DNA from: Bacteroidales bacterium
GTDB lineage: Bacteria; Bacteroidota; Bacteroidia; Bacteroidales; UBA10428
Direction: 5' to 3'
Assembly (NCBI GenBank): GCA_016926235.1
Contig: JAFGOZ010000398.1
Span: forward strand, 1 to 59,794
DNA: 59,794 nucleotides
Positions 32,540-41,586 of the stretch are shown here, one piece after another; the first letter of the stretch is position 1; the number at the start of each line of letters is the position of its first letter. A program made the translations under genes and the position numbers. The notes under the pieces are model-generated. The model was not told the origin of the DNA, did no database searches, and saw nothing but the letters and a program-made list of their open reading frames with translations.

Positions 32540-34453
32540 CTAGTTTTTCTTTGTTTTCAATGATTTAATTAAAAATACGGCTTTTAAGTCAGGTTTGCCA
32601 CCTTTTTCCACATCAAAATCCTGATCAGTCGGAGTATCGGCGTCAGGGAAACGGCGAATATCACCCGTTCTGAAGACGATTCGTTCAACTGCTTGTACAG
32701 GGGCATAAATGATCTGCTTCTTTTTGACAGAATCGTTTATTGTGACTTCATATATCCTGGTTTCAAGATTAAGTTCTACTTTAATCCTGTATTCTTCACC
32801 CGCATTATATTCTGTAATTCCGGAGTAGCGATAACCTGCTTTAACCATTATTTTACCTGATTCATCAAATATAAGTCGGATAGTACCCAAACCTGTAGCA
32901 TCCTGAAATTCAACCTGCAACATTCCATGGTCATTTTGTTGTGGTACAATTGTAAATTCAGCAATCATTTTCTTTGCAGCAGGAATAACCCTTTCAGCCT
33001 TTGCAAAATCGTAATGATCCCAATCTGATAATGACAGGTATTTTTCGCCTTGAAGAGATTGAATATAAACCGGAGCCCATTTTGGACTGAAAATGTTCCA
33101 AAACCTTAATTCCTCCCCATTAGGCAGTTCATTAAATGTCTCATTTATATCATTTACAACCTTGTCTTCAACAGGTATCGGGATTTCTGAAACCCAAATA
33201 TCCTCCTTATTCATGCTGTAAGTCACCCATAAATTGCCATCTTCGGGAGTTCCGTTCCCTTCGGTAATCCCACGCACATATTGCGGGCCATAGGATTTGT
33301 AGTTGCCCCCATAGCGCATCGTTGATACTTCACCATTTACCAGAAGCAAATTTTTATATTCGAGACCATTATCGCTCACCGATAAAGCCAACGGCCATCT
33401 AAATTCCGAAGGATTATAAACTGTGACATATTTCCCGTCAGATGTTTTTTGTCCCCATATTTTGGCATTGCCGTTTACAAAGCCGGGGGCACGCTTTGCT
33501 TCATAAAGCCAGGTCTTCCCGTTGTCTTCACTTATTGACGTAAGCGCATGTTTCCAGAGCCCAACTACTCTTCCATCCTGAAGATGATACCATGAAAAAG
33601 CTTTATATTCCTTCTTTAACGGAATAAGCGGGTCATCCCTGTCAGCTTCTTCTACCCATTGCTGCATCATCAAAGGAACAGACAGCAACTCATCGCAAGC
33701 TTTTACAAATCCTTTATCCTTAGATTTTTTATAGTTAGGAAACGATGTATTCCCTTCATTCCATCCGTGATTATACCTTATAAAATAAATAGGGCCAAAC
33801 GATCCGTCCTTATATATTTCTCTTACTACACGCCCGATTCCTTTACCATCATTCGGGCTGTCTTTTGCATTTAATGAAATACCATAAAATGCCAGCACCA
33901 GTAAACGATTATCCTTTGAAACATAAAATCCCATTCGCTGGTGATTCACAGCTATCAGGTCTTTAGCAACACCCTCAACTCCCTCTTTTGTAGTCCCGTC
34001 AGGTATTTTATATTGAGGGAAAACAACAACCGGTTTATTCCAGTCATAGCCATTTTTTGATGTCGCTAAAAAGGTTTGTCCCGGAGGAATATGTTCACCA
34101 ACGCTGTCGCTTAGATATTCCAGAAAGAAGGTATTGTTCCAGTAAACCAGCATGGGTGCATGATTATATGTCCAGCCATAACCGTCAGCACTGTCGGGGT
34201 ATTCCCGATTGGCACGAACTACCTGAATATTGTGGACTCCAATAACGGGTTGTAATTGACCGTGATGATAGTCAATATTTGATAGGATCGTTCCAGTATA
34301 CTTTATTATTTCTTGGGAAAAACTTTTAGTAGTAAATGTTAAAGGAATAATTAATATTAACAGAAATTTATCAAGTTTTTTATTAACTAAATAAAATGGA
34401 TTTAAGAACAAAGAACACTGATTAACGATTGTTGAATTATTCATTTTAATCAT
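32540..34453 (-). CDS. Exported beta-propeller protein of a pectin PUL, function unassigned
   Basis: A 637-residue protein with a signal peptide ending near TKSFSQ after an unusually long basic N-region. The first ~400 residues form a five- to seven-bladed propeller with Asp-box-like turns (TSKNGYDWNKPV, ISEDNGKTWLYEA, VSDNGLEYKN) and HAPMLVYWNNTFFLEYLSD, in which aromatic and acidic residues could form a sugar site. The last ~200 residues are a concanavalin/LamG-like beta sandwich (FTIVPQQNDHGMLQVEFQD). It recalls BNR-containing lyases and hydrolases found in pectin PULs, but I cannot name the family. Its ATG overlaps the stop of the four-helix-bundle relic (ATGA); an ATG at 34444 is an alternative. 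Confidence 0.65.
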   Translation of the reverse strand: MIKMNNSTIVNQCSLFLNPFYLVNKKLDKFLLILIIPLTFTTKSFSQEIIKYTGTILSNIDYHHGQLQPVIGVHNIQVVRANREYPDSADGYGWTYNHAPMLVYWNNTFFLEYLSDSVGEHIPPGQTFLATSKNGYDWNKPVVVFPQYKIPDGTTKEGVEGVAKDLIAVNHQRMGFYVSKDNRLLVLAFYGISLNAKDSPNDGKGIGRVVREIYKDGSFGPIYFIRYNHGWNEGNTSFPNYKKSKDKGFVKACDELLSVPLMMQQWVEEADRDDPLIPLKKEYKAFSWYHLQDGRVVGLWKHALTSISEDNGKTWLYEAKRAPGFVNGNAKIWGQKTSDGKYVTVYNPSEFRWPLALSVSDNGLEYKNLLLVNGEVSTMRYGGNYKSYGPQYVRGITEGNGTPEDGNLWVTYSMNKEDIWVSEIPIPVEDKVVNDINETFNELPNGEELRFWNIFSPKWAPVYIQSLQGEKYLSLSDWDHYDFAKAERVIPAAKKMIAEFTIVPQQNDHGMLQVEFQDATGLGTIRLIFDESGKIMVKAGYRYSGITEYNAGEEYRIKVELNLETRIYEVTINDSVKKKQIIYAPVQAVERIVFRTGDIRRFPDADTPTDQDFDVEKGGKPDLKAVFLIKSLKTKKN

Positions 34454-34810
34454 TTTTTCATATTGTTTTGTGCTGTTTCAATACTTTTTACAAAAATTGA
34501 AATGAGCTCATTGTTTTCCTTTTTTAATTTCTCAATTTTAGTTTCCACTTTAAATAATTTTGCTTTATGAATTATTTTAAGACAAATGAATGTTTCTCTT
34601 AATTCTTTTAAAACTATTCATTTTATAAATAAAGTCCTTTTTTGATTCTCCACTCTGTGCTTCGCCATAGTTAAGTGCTATAGATGTTCCTGAACGAATT
34701 ATTTGACCCTCTAAATGATTACCTGCCTTGGTATTAGGTATATCTTTGACCATATCAATGATCATAACAGAAAAATCCACTAATCTTTCTTCTATATCAA
34801 ACTTATTCAT
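34450..34810 (-). pseudogene. Four-helix-bundle (S23-like) protein gene with frameshift
   Basis: The first 60 codons (IEERLVDFSVMIID, GNHLEGQIIRSGTSIALNYG, GESKKDFIYKM) match the four-helix-bundle family closely. After KM the frame shifts to FKRIKRNIHLS and a stop, while another frame continues the family: IVLKELRETFICLKIIHKAK, then ELISIFVKSIETAQNN to a TGA at 34450. Comparing the expected ATGAAAATAG with the observed ATGAATAG suggests loss of two bases. Size and helices are otherwise normal (~117 residues). The gene is unrelated to pectin use and sits between two PUL genes, so it is probably an acquired, decaying insertion. Confidence 0.85.
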
Positions 34811-34873
34811 TATCTATTAATTCTAAATTCAGAAATCGTTAATCCTTGTTCAATATTCATATCCAGGCCTATT

Positions 34874-35917
34874 TTACTGATTCTCTGAGATTGTATCAAT
34901 AATCTCAAAATCACTTGGGTTTCGTTCGGTTTTCTTTTCAGCTTCCTCTAAAAGTCCATTCAAAATCTCCTTTGAAGCCTTGAAAATGGTTCCATGCTTA
35001 TGCCCTTTAGGAATATTTACCTTATCCGTTATATCTGCAAAGGTCATAAAATCCTTTGTAGATGCTGCACCATAAATTCCTTTTCGATATGCATCATAAT
35101 AAATCACCCAATCCTCTCCCAGTTTAAGAACAGTGGGACCTTCAGTAAAGGTGTCCGTAAAAGCCGGTGAGATTCCTGTATAAGGGCCAAAGGGTGTAGT
35201 ACCAAAAGCTACCTTCAGATTTCTTTCAGGCCGTGTATTGTCCTTTAGAACCAAAACATAATCCTCCTTGTCCCTCTTTACGATCACAGCGTCAATCACG
35301 CTAAAACCAGGATCAAGAAACAACCTGGTATCCGAAAATGTTTTGAAATCCTTTGTTGTTGTATAATACATCCTGTGATTATTTTTCTCATCTTCAATAC
35401 CCCGCTCAAACTTATAGGGTATAGTAGATGCCCAGATAATAATGAACTGATCGCTTTCATCATCATAATAAAGCTCAGGAGCCCATACGTTTACCGTAGA
35501 AGTATCAAAAGCCATGACCGGGATAAATTGCTGCTCCGACCAGTGAATAAGATCTTTAGAACTTGCATAGCCAAAACCAAGGTCTCCCCTCCAGGAGGAA
35601 GTCCAAACGAGATAAAAGGTTCCGTCAGGACCCTGAACAATTGAAGGGTCTCGCATTACCTTTTGGTTACCAACCTCAGGAACAAGAAATACACTATCAA
35701 TACGCTCCCAATGGTAGCCATCATAGCTATACAGGAACCTGAGTCCTTCATTGGCTGGTTCTTTGAAGGAGGTGAAGAGGTAGACGGGAGACTCTTTTTG
35801 GCAGGAGGTGGCAATGAAAATAAGTAAGAACATAAGTAATTTTTGGACCGAAGACCAGAGACCGAAGACCGAAGACAAAACTTTACTTTTATTTCTTCTA
35901 AATGCAATCTTATTCAT
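34874..35917 (-). CDS. GH43-like arabinosidase/xylosidase, lipoprotein
   Basis: The start at 35917 (MNKIAFRRNK) yields 347 residues. A lipoprotein signal (FLLIFIATSCQ) follows an odd basic stretch, VLSSVFGLWSSVQKL, which is encoded by the CCGAAGA-type repeat at 35847-35876. The mature part is a five-bladed propeller of the GH43 clan: MRDPSIVQGPDGTFYLVWT (catalytic-base Asp), NVWAPELYYDDESDQFIIIWAS, SVIDAVIV with the pKa-modulating Asp position, and TFTEGPTVLKLGEDWVIYYD with the general-acid Glu. GH43 enzymes in pectin loci usually remove alpha-L-arabinofuranose or galactose. The gene follows the GH140-like gene by 17 bp. Confidence 0.82.
   Translation of the reverse strand: MNKIAFRRNKSKVLSSVFGLWSSVQKLLMFLLIFIATSCQKESPVYLFTSFKEPANEGLRFLYSYDGYHWERIDSVFLVPEVGNQKVMRDPSIVQGPDGTFYLVWTSSWRGDLGFGYASSKDLIHWSEQQFIPVMAFDTSTVNVWAPELYYDDESDQFIIIWASTIPYKFERGIEDEKNNHRMYYTTTKDFKTFSDTRLFLDPGFSVIDAVIVKRDKEDYVLVLKDNTRPERNLKVAFGTTPFGPYTGISPAFTDTFTEGPTVLKLGEDWVIYYDAYRKGIYGAASTKDFMTFADITDKVNIPKGHKHGTIFKASKEILNGLLEEAEKKTERNPSDFEIIDTISENQ
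35847..35876. repeat. CCGAAGA-type repeat inside a signal-peptide coding region
   Basis: GACCGAAGACCAGAG and ACCGAAGACCGAAGAC are tandem short units of the same theme as 12731-12827. Here they are translated in frame as part of the GH43-like N-terminus without breaking the gene. Confidence 0.65.
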
Positions 35918-35934
35918 ACTATAATATTTTATCT

Positions 35935-37326
35935 CTATAAACTTTCCATTATAAGCACCCAATCCATACCCGGAGCGCTGGCGCCGGGAGGGTCAAAGCC
36001 TGCTACACCTCGGTTGATAAGAGTATCGGCTGGTATAGTTGTTCCTTCCCTCGGACTATACCAACTGGTTTTTATTTTATCTCCTTTTATCCTGCCCAGG
36101 TTTACCTTAAATGGGAAGCCAGTGTAGGTATATAAAAATGCATAATCCTGTCCACGGGTTGCAATAACTCTTTCGTATTTTTCCCCATTATCTTCAGTCA
36201 GAAGGGACTGGTCAGGAATCCTTTCGAAATAAGGCTTTGAAAGGATCAGTTTTTTTAAATGCTGCATCTGACCTGCACCCGGATGGTTTAAAGCTTCCTG
36301 CCATGTATGTTTCACACCGAAAGAGCCACTTGTGTCTGTCTGTTTATGAAATTGCATAATCGCATTATGGCCGTATGTAAAGCCCGCTCCTCCAGCAAAT
36401 ACTGACCAATAAGCATAACGGCGAACATCGCTTTCATTCCAATATGGCTGGGCAGTATCATGTAATCCCTGCAATATCTGCTCATATGACGGTTCTCCAT
36501 CCAAAGTTGGTTTTACAGGAGTAAGTGCATAATCTTCTTCTATATAATTCCAGTTATCTTCACCATATGCTCTTTCAGTATCATCCTGGTCATAACGGCG
36601 ATGGCCGGACTGGAACATATTAAAATCAAGCCAGGGTTCATTATGAAACCACCATGAGGATGAAGTCCTGCCCCTCGGATGAAAGGTAATCAAGTGGTTA
36701 TCATCAATATCGTTTATTGTATTGCCAATGGCATTCCAGATTTCAATGGAATCGCTTCCCATTATATCTCCTCCATTTAGCCAGATAACATTTGATTTCT
36801 TCTTATATCTTTTTGCCAGGAAGGTTGCATATTCCTTCGCTTCTTCAAGGGTTACATGCCCTCCTTTTACATTTCCTCCCCAAACAGGGACCAATCCCAT
36901 ATAAAGACCTTTTTGTGCTGCCAGATCAACTATAAAGTCCACATGATCCCAGTAATCATATTGGGCAGAGTCCGCAAAGTCACTTCCTTTAGTTACTGCC
37001 GGAGTTGCTACATTATGGTTGATCAATGCACTGTCTCCATACACATTTGTTAACGATAAATTATGAAGCACCATCACCTGGATCACGTTAAATCCCTTTT
37101 CTTTTCTGTCTTCGAGGTATTTTTCTGCATCTTCGCGGTTAAGCTTGGAGAGCAAAAGCCAACCCGTATCACCTAAGTAGAAAAAAGGATTCCCATCTTC
37201 ATCCTGGAAGAATCTGCCATTTTCAGATACTTTGAGCTTTGGTAGCTGATTTTCATTTTTCTTGTCTGAGCTACATGCAAATGCAAAAAGCATTATAAAT
37301 GCAATGATAGTTAGGTTTTTTCCCAT
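35935..37326 (-). CDS. GH140-like apiosidase (DUF4038), lipoprotein
   Basis: A 463-residue lipoprotein (MLFAFACSSD lipobox). The TIM barrel has the DUF4038/GH140 blocks: FFYLGDTGWLLLSKLNRED, KGFNVIQVMVLHNLSLTN, NVIWLNGGDIMGSD (Asp about residue 186), TFHPRGRTSSSWWFHNE, NMFQSGHRRYDQDD, LDGEPSYE (Glu about 277) and RRYAYWSVFAGGAGFTYGHNA; a small C-terminal beta domain follows. The Asp and Glu fall where the GH140 catalytic pair is expected. Characterised GH140 releases D-apiose-linked galacturonate in rhamnogalacturonan II. Related DUF4038 enzymes may have other specificities, so apiose is the favoured but unproven target. It is the first gene downstream of the REP/transposase insertion. Confidence 0.85.
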   Translation of the reverse strand: MGKNLTIIAFIMLFAFACSSDKKNENQLPKLKVSENGRFFQDEDGNPFFYLGDTGWLLLSKLNREDAEKYLEDRKEKGFNVIQVMVLHNLSLTNVYGDSALINHNVATPAVTKGSDFADSAQYDYWDHVDFIVDLAAQKGLYMGLVPVWGGNVKGGHVTLEEAKEYATFLAKRYKKKSNVIWLNGGDIMGSDSIEIWNAIGNTINDIDDNHLITFHPRGRTSSSWWFHNEPWLDFNMFQSGHRRYDQDDTERAYGEDNWNYIEEDYALTPVKPTLDGEPSYEQILQGLHDTAQPYWNESDVRRYAYWSVFAGGAGFTYGHNAIMQFHKQTDTSGSFGVKHTWQEALNHPGAGQMQHLKKLILSKPYFERIPDQSLLTEDNGEKYERVIATRGQDYAFLYTYTGFPFKVNLGRIKGDKIKTSWYSPREGTTIPADTLINRGVAGFDPPGASAPGMDWVLIMESL

Positions 37327-37346
37327 TTTATCTCTAATTAATTTAT

Positions 37347-37577
37347 GGGGCTAAAGCCCTTTTTTATTATTTATTTTATCCGTTGGCTAAAGCCAACGGA
37401 AATGTGTTTACTTATCAACAAATTTTTTATCCTTCTTTATTAAGAACACTATTTTCAAAAAAGCCAGTGTCAATATTATCATCCTGTTAATCTATATTTT
37501 TTCAGTGCTATAATTTTCATTGCTGTCGGCTTCAGCCAACGGACAGCATTGAATTTGTTCTTTAAAGGCTTTAGCCT
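37347..37577. repeat. REP/BIME cluster on the 3' side of the transposase gene
   Basis: Four palindromes in order: GGGGCTAAAGCCC (37347), CCGTTGGCTAAAGCCAACGG (37380-37399), GTCGGCTTCAGCCAACGGAC (about 37525-37544) and AAGGCTTTAGCCT (37565-37577). The same order recurs at 38037-38203 on the other side of the gene. Confidence 0.8.
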
Positions 37578-37579
37578 CA

Positions 37580-38020
37580 TTAATTATTCTCCCTAATTAT
37601 AGCCCATCCATTTTTTTCCATAAATTCATCAATCTCTTCTGTAAAAGTACTTGTTTTATGATGAATCTCCTGATTCTTAATATAATCTCTTACTTTTTCA
37701 GTATGACTTTCGCTGACACTTACTGCCCAAAAATCATCCTGCCATGCAAATTTTGACTCTGTCAGTTTTACTTTGTTTATCCAAAAGGAAGACTCTCCTT
37801 TAATTAATTGAGCTACTTTGCTTATGGATTGATCTCTCCCCAAAGAGACTAAACAATGGATATGGTCTGAATATCCTCCGAGTGTATTCAACCATATATC
37901 CTTTTCCTTTGCATTTTTTTGGATATGTTGAAACACTTCATTCCTTATATGCTTAATAAGAAAATGCTCTCTGTTCTTTGTAGAGAAGACTGAGTGAATC
38001 CATATTCTAACCCATGACAT
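37580..38020 (-). CDS. REP-associated tyrosine transposase (IS200/IS605-like, Y1)
   Basis: The ATG at 38020 (MSWVRIWIHSVFSTKNRE) gives 146 residues, normal for this family; the longer frame to 38110 is translated REP sequence. It has the Y1 single-strand transposase features: HSVFSTKNREHFL, the HUH pair in YSDHIHCLVSL (about residue 60), QLIKGESSFWINK, then WAVSVSESHTEKVRDYIKNQ with the nucleophilic Tyr (about 115) and a Lys/Glu-rich tail. Such proteins nick and rejoin hairpin-forming REP DNA. The flanking palindromes are its probable substrates. No accessory TnpB gene is present. Intact catalytic residues suggest a functional enzyme. Confidence 0.88.
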   Translation of the reverse strand: MSWVRIWIHSVFSTKNREHFLIKHIRNEVFQHIQKNAKEKDIWLNTLGGYSDHIHCLVSLGRDQSISKVAQLIKGESSFWINKVKLTESKFAWQDDFWAVSVSESHTEKVRDYIKNQEIHHKTSTFTEEIDEFMEKNGWAIIRENN

Positions 38021-38036
38021 AGTAGCTTTATATAAT

Positions 38037-38203
38037 GGGGCTAAAGCCCCTGTTAAGTCCTGTTTATCTTTACGTTGGCTGAAGCCAACGGCAATATGTT
38101 CAATATTCAAATATTCTAATAATCAATTCTTCCTCAATGATTCCATTGCCGTTGGCTTCATCCAACGGGTATTAATTTGTATGTTCTCTTTAGGCTTTAG
38201 CCT
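38037..38203. repeat. REP/BIME cluster on the 5' side of the transposase gene
   Basis: GGGGCTAAAGCCCC (38037-38050), CGTTGGCTGAAGCCAACGG (38073-38091), CCGTTGGCTTCATCCAACGG (38149-38168) and TAGGCTTTAGCCT (38191-38203), a repetition of the order seen at 37347-37577. The first palindrome lies immediately before the transposase start. Confidence 0.8.
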
Positions 38204-38206
38204 CAT

Positions 38207-41200
38207 CTATTCTCCTTCAGTCACCCAAATTATTTCAGGTTTGTCACTCACTTTATCTAATGTGATACCATGTCCTCCCTGTTGCTTCATAAGAGTTTTC
38301 ATAATTTTCCCATCTTCCGGGTTGATCCAGTAAATGTCATATCCATTTTCCAAAGCTTTAGCCAATATTACCCTTACAGGTTCATAGGTATCATTATAGA
38401 CAATATATTCTTCCTTTTCATTTTTCAATACATAATGCATCCATGGCTGACCCATCAGGTCTGCCGGACGCATACTTGCTGCATTCAATAAAAATTTTTC
38501 ATTTTCAACTTTGGGGATGGATGTCAATGATCCGCCCGCCATAAAAGCTGCCCAGGCATAATCTGTATAATTTCCTTCGGAATACATTACGGCTTTCTCA
38601 GGAAATTTGTCCTTGTATTCCCTTACAGATCTGTACACCTGATCAAAAGACCTCTTGCCAGGTTTTACCTGCCGGGCATACTGGCGGGGAGCCAGGTTCT
38701 GGCCACCAGGTTGAGCAAACAGAGTACTGTCTTCACGGTAACTCCAGTACCTTATATCAATAACATTCACAATTTTAGACCGGACAGGATCATTAAGAAT
38801 AGCATCCTGCACATCCTTTGATACGCTAAGGGCTATACAGGCTTCTTTCCCGGTTTCTTTTTCCCATTCCTTTATTACATCCAGCCAAAATTCAACAAAA
38901 TGTAAAGGGCCTGAAAATTCAGCACTAATAAACTGGATTACACTTGAATTATCAGAAAAATTATTAAGGCACTGACGTATATAAAGCCGGTGTAGCTCCC
39001 TTCTTTGGGGATCCGAAATATCATAAAATTGTTCGGCCATAAAAATGCGTTTGTCGCCAGCATAGGGTGGGGGTTCCGGGAATCCGGTATTATTAATATT
39101 ATTGGCTGTCCGCCATGGAAAATCGGCCCAGTGCGCTCCCGCTTCTAAAATATTATGCTGAAAATAATTTTGATGTAATAATACCAGACCCTTTTGATCA
39201 GCAATATCTGCAAATTGCTTCAACCGCATCCAGTACCAGTGATTATATTTTGTAAGATCGTATTTGCTTAATCCATCCCAGGCTGTTCCCTGACCACTAC
39301 GAGCAAAAGGCAACTCGTAAAACGGCGGCCATACTTCACCGTCTCCTCTGCGAACACGAACATGGTCATCTCTTCTTCGTTCATACCATAAACCGTAGTT
39401 ATAATCTACCGCTACAATGCCCATTTGCTTCATCCAATCAGCAACTTCATCAATATTGTCAGTTAATCCCATTTCGTATCTGCCCGGAACAAAGCGCGTA
39501 ATATGAGGGGTTACCCTGTTTCTGTCATAAGGTCTCGGATCCCCTCTCCACCATTCTACCTGGTGACGATTTCCTGTGATTATACTTTCTTTATAGGTAA
39601 GCCATCCATTCTCAATTTTAATATCAGAAGGAATGGATACAATTGCTTTCTCTGGAATCCCTATCTTATCAATAGTCTGTGTGCTTTTTTTACTTGTAAT
39701 TGAAATTGGATTACGTTCTGCAGCCTGATCAATCCATTCACTCAATTGCAATGCAGGCACAACTGAATTTTTCGTAAGTTCCATAGCTAATTCCGGACTG
39801 GGATTGCTGGTAGTTTCCGTTTCAAAGGGCATTAAATCCACCCTATTTATAATTTTATATCCAAGCCTGTCACTTAACTGTGCATAAAACAGACTTCCTG
39901 GATTTACATGTTCATTACATCCGTGCCAATAACCATCGCCTGCATACTGTGCCCATATGCCAAAAGCCCAATTATTTGCTGTAGGTGGTTTATAACATTC
40001 AATCCTGGAAGCCGAACATTGCCAAAAAACACTGTTAGCTGCACACCATCCGGCACCCGAATCATCAGCGCCACGGTTACTATAACAAAGGTTATTACCA
40101 TCAACCTTCATAATGTCAAATAATATGCCGGTTGACCAGCTATCAATGGCTCCGCTGAAACTATAGGGTAAATGCGATTCGCACTGTACAAAAGCATTTG
40201 GTCCCGCTGCGCAAAAACCTGTAGCAAAATCATGATATCCAAACTCGGCATAGCAATTTTGAAAGAGCGTTTGTTGTCCTTCAGTAAAAAAGGTGTATCT
40301 GCGTGCACCTCCTATTTCACTGACCGGTGAAAGTGATTTGCAATTATTAACAGTGATTCTCTTTGCTCCATCATACAAGGCAACAGCAGAACCTGCAAAA
40401 TGCTTAAATGCTACCTGTCGTACCCAACTATCCTGAATATTATCCATTGTAATGGCAAACCAGCAATGTTCTTCATCTATAGGATTTACTTTGTTGTATT
40501 CTGATTCTAATCTCAGATTTTCAATTCCCACCTGGCTAATCCTTCCATCCCAGGTATAGTGGATTACCTTCCCTCCTCCATATTTCTTTTCGATAGCACA
40601 AGTTAGCGGGGCATCAATTGTGATAATATTTCCATCAACCGCAACCACCTTCCTGTCCCAGAATGTAATACGCTCATTCTCTTTCCATCTTAACCAATCT
40701 GTTTCCCCTCCAAAATAATCCATTCCCAACTTAATAATCCATTCCTGGTTTGGTATTCGTTGTATTAAAATATTATCGCCTGCTTTTAAGCCATGGTTTG
40801 TAGTAAGCTGAAGTTGAAATGCATTTACCGGAACATATTCCTCCTGTATTTCCAGCACCGATTTTTGTTCACGATCATACTTCCCAGTAATTGTAATAAA
40901 AGTGCGTCTATCCTTTCCTGTTGCAAGTATTACAGTCCCATTATCACCCATACCACAACCTCGAATTACAATACCTGATTGATTAATTCGTAAACCTCCT
41001 GAAACTTCATGAATGCCTTTGTCAAGCAATACTGCTCCTCTGAAACCATTCTCATCCGCAGAAAGTCTGGATACATAATCAATAGCTGCCTGGATGCGTG
41101 TTGTAGCATCACTCTGTATACAGGGAACAATAACTTTAACATCAACATCCGGAATAATTTTCTCGCTTGCCATATAACCACAATATGAAAAATCAGGAAT

Positions 41201-41473
41201 TCTATTACCTAGTTCATCTGCAATATATACCAACTTGCCCTCTTTGTTCAATGATAATGGTACAGGGCCTTTGGATTGTGAAAAGCTCATACTTTGTGAG
41301 AGTGCTAAAAGAAGCAAAATTATATGCAAATCAGACAGAATTAGTGGTTCACGCAAAGGCCGCAAAACTACCTTCACTACCGATCCTCCATCCAGGAAAG
41401 ACGCAAAGAGCGCAAAGAAGGATTTCTTTGAAGTAGAAGTACTTCGATATGTTTTAGATCGGGTTTTTATCAT
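38207..41473 (-). CDS. Beta-helix plus DUF6298 protein (DUF4955/DUF6298 type) of pectin PULs
   Basis: A 1088-residue exported protein. Residues ~70-560 are a parallel beta-helix of the pectate-lyase-superfamily type: SDATTRIQAAIDYVS, RGAVLLDKGIHEVSGGLRIN, GIVIRGCGMGDNGTVI and RITVNNCKSLSPVSEIGG. Residues ~640-1085 are a TIM-barrel-like domain (DUF6298): VEWWRGDPRPYDRNRVTPH, MKQMGIVAVDYNYGLWYERR, YNHWYWMRLKQFADIADQKG and FISAEFSGPLHFVEFWLD, with several acidic candidates. The signal peptide (LHIILLLLALSQSMSFSQ) starts near residue 50; everything before it is translated repeat DNA (41347-41420) and the real start codon is uncertain. No activity is established. It follows the pectate lyase gene. 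Confidence 0.75.
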   Translation of the reverse strand: MIKTRSKTYRSTSTSKKSFFALFASFLDGGSVVKVVLRPLREPLILSDLHIILLLLALSQSMSFSQSKGPVPLSLNKEGKLVYIADELGNRIPDFSYCGYMASEKIIPDVDVKVIVPCIQSDATTRIQAAIDYVSRLSADENGFRGAVLLDKGIHEVSGGLRINQSGIVIRGCGMGDNGTVILATGKDRRTFITITGKYDREQKSVLEIQEEYVPVNAFQLQLTTNHGLKAGDNILIQRIPNQEWIIKLGMDYFGGETDWLRWKENERITFWDRKVVAVDGNIITIDAPLTCAIEKKYGGGKVIHYTWDGRISQVGIENLRLESEYNKVNPIDEEHCWFAITMDNIQDSWVRQVAFKHFAGSAVALYDGAKRITVNNCKSLSPVSEIGGARRYTFFTEGQQTLFQNCYAEFGYHDFATGFCAAGPNAFVQCESHLPYSFSGAIDSWSTGILFDIMKVDGNNLCYSNRGADDSGAGWCAANSVFWQCSASRIECYKPPTANNWAFGIWAQYAGDGYWHGCNEHVNPGSLFYAQLSDRLGYKIINRVDLMPFETETTSNPSPELAMELTKNSVVPALQLSEWIDQAAERNPISITSKKSTQTIDKIGIPEKAIVSIPSDIKIENGWLTYKESIITGNRHQVEWWRGDPRPYDRNRVTPHITRFVPGRYEMGLTDNIDEVADWMKQMGIVAVDYNYGLWYERRRDDHVRVRRGDGEVWPPFYELPFARSGQGTAWDGLSKYDLTKYNHWYWMRLKQFADIADQKGLVLLHQNYFQHNILEAGAHWADFPWRTANNINNTGFPEPPPYAGDKRIFMAEQFYDISDPQRRELHRLYIRQCLNNFSDNSSVIQFISAEFSGPLHFVEFWLDVIKEWEKETGKEACIALSVSKDVQDAILNDPVRSKIVNVIDIRYWSYREDSTLFAQPGGQNLAPRQYARQVKPGKRSFDQVYRSVREYKDKFPEKAVMYSEGNYTDYAWAAFMAGGSLTSIPKVENEKFLLNAASMRPADLMGQPWMHYVLKNEKEEYIVYNDTYEPVRVILAKALENGYDIYWINPEDGKIMKTLMKQQGGHGITLDKVSDKPEIIWVTEGE
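41347..41420. repeat. GCAAAG-type repeat inside an N-terminal coding region
   Basis: GTTCACGCAAAGGCCGCAAA opens the copy (41347), followed by GACGCAAAGAGCGCAAAG (about 41400-41417). The first 12 bases are identical to the inverted repeat bounding the GxxExxY unit. The repeat is read through by the beta-helix/DUF6298 frame upstream of its signal peptide. Confidence 0.7.
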
Positions 41474-41586
41474 GATACTATTAATGATAGCTTTATGTTA
41501 TTTTGAGATAATGTATTTCGCCCTCCGTCCGCTATTCGGCGCCCTCCTTTCCGCCAGTTGGTGGAAAGACAACACAAAGACAGCAT

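Noticed and set aside
37347..38203. CRISPR array
   Set aside because: The repeats are palindromes of differing sequence with irregular spacing and no equal-length spacers; they are REP elements.
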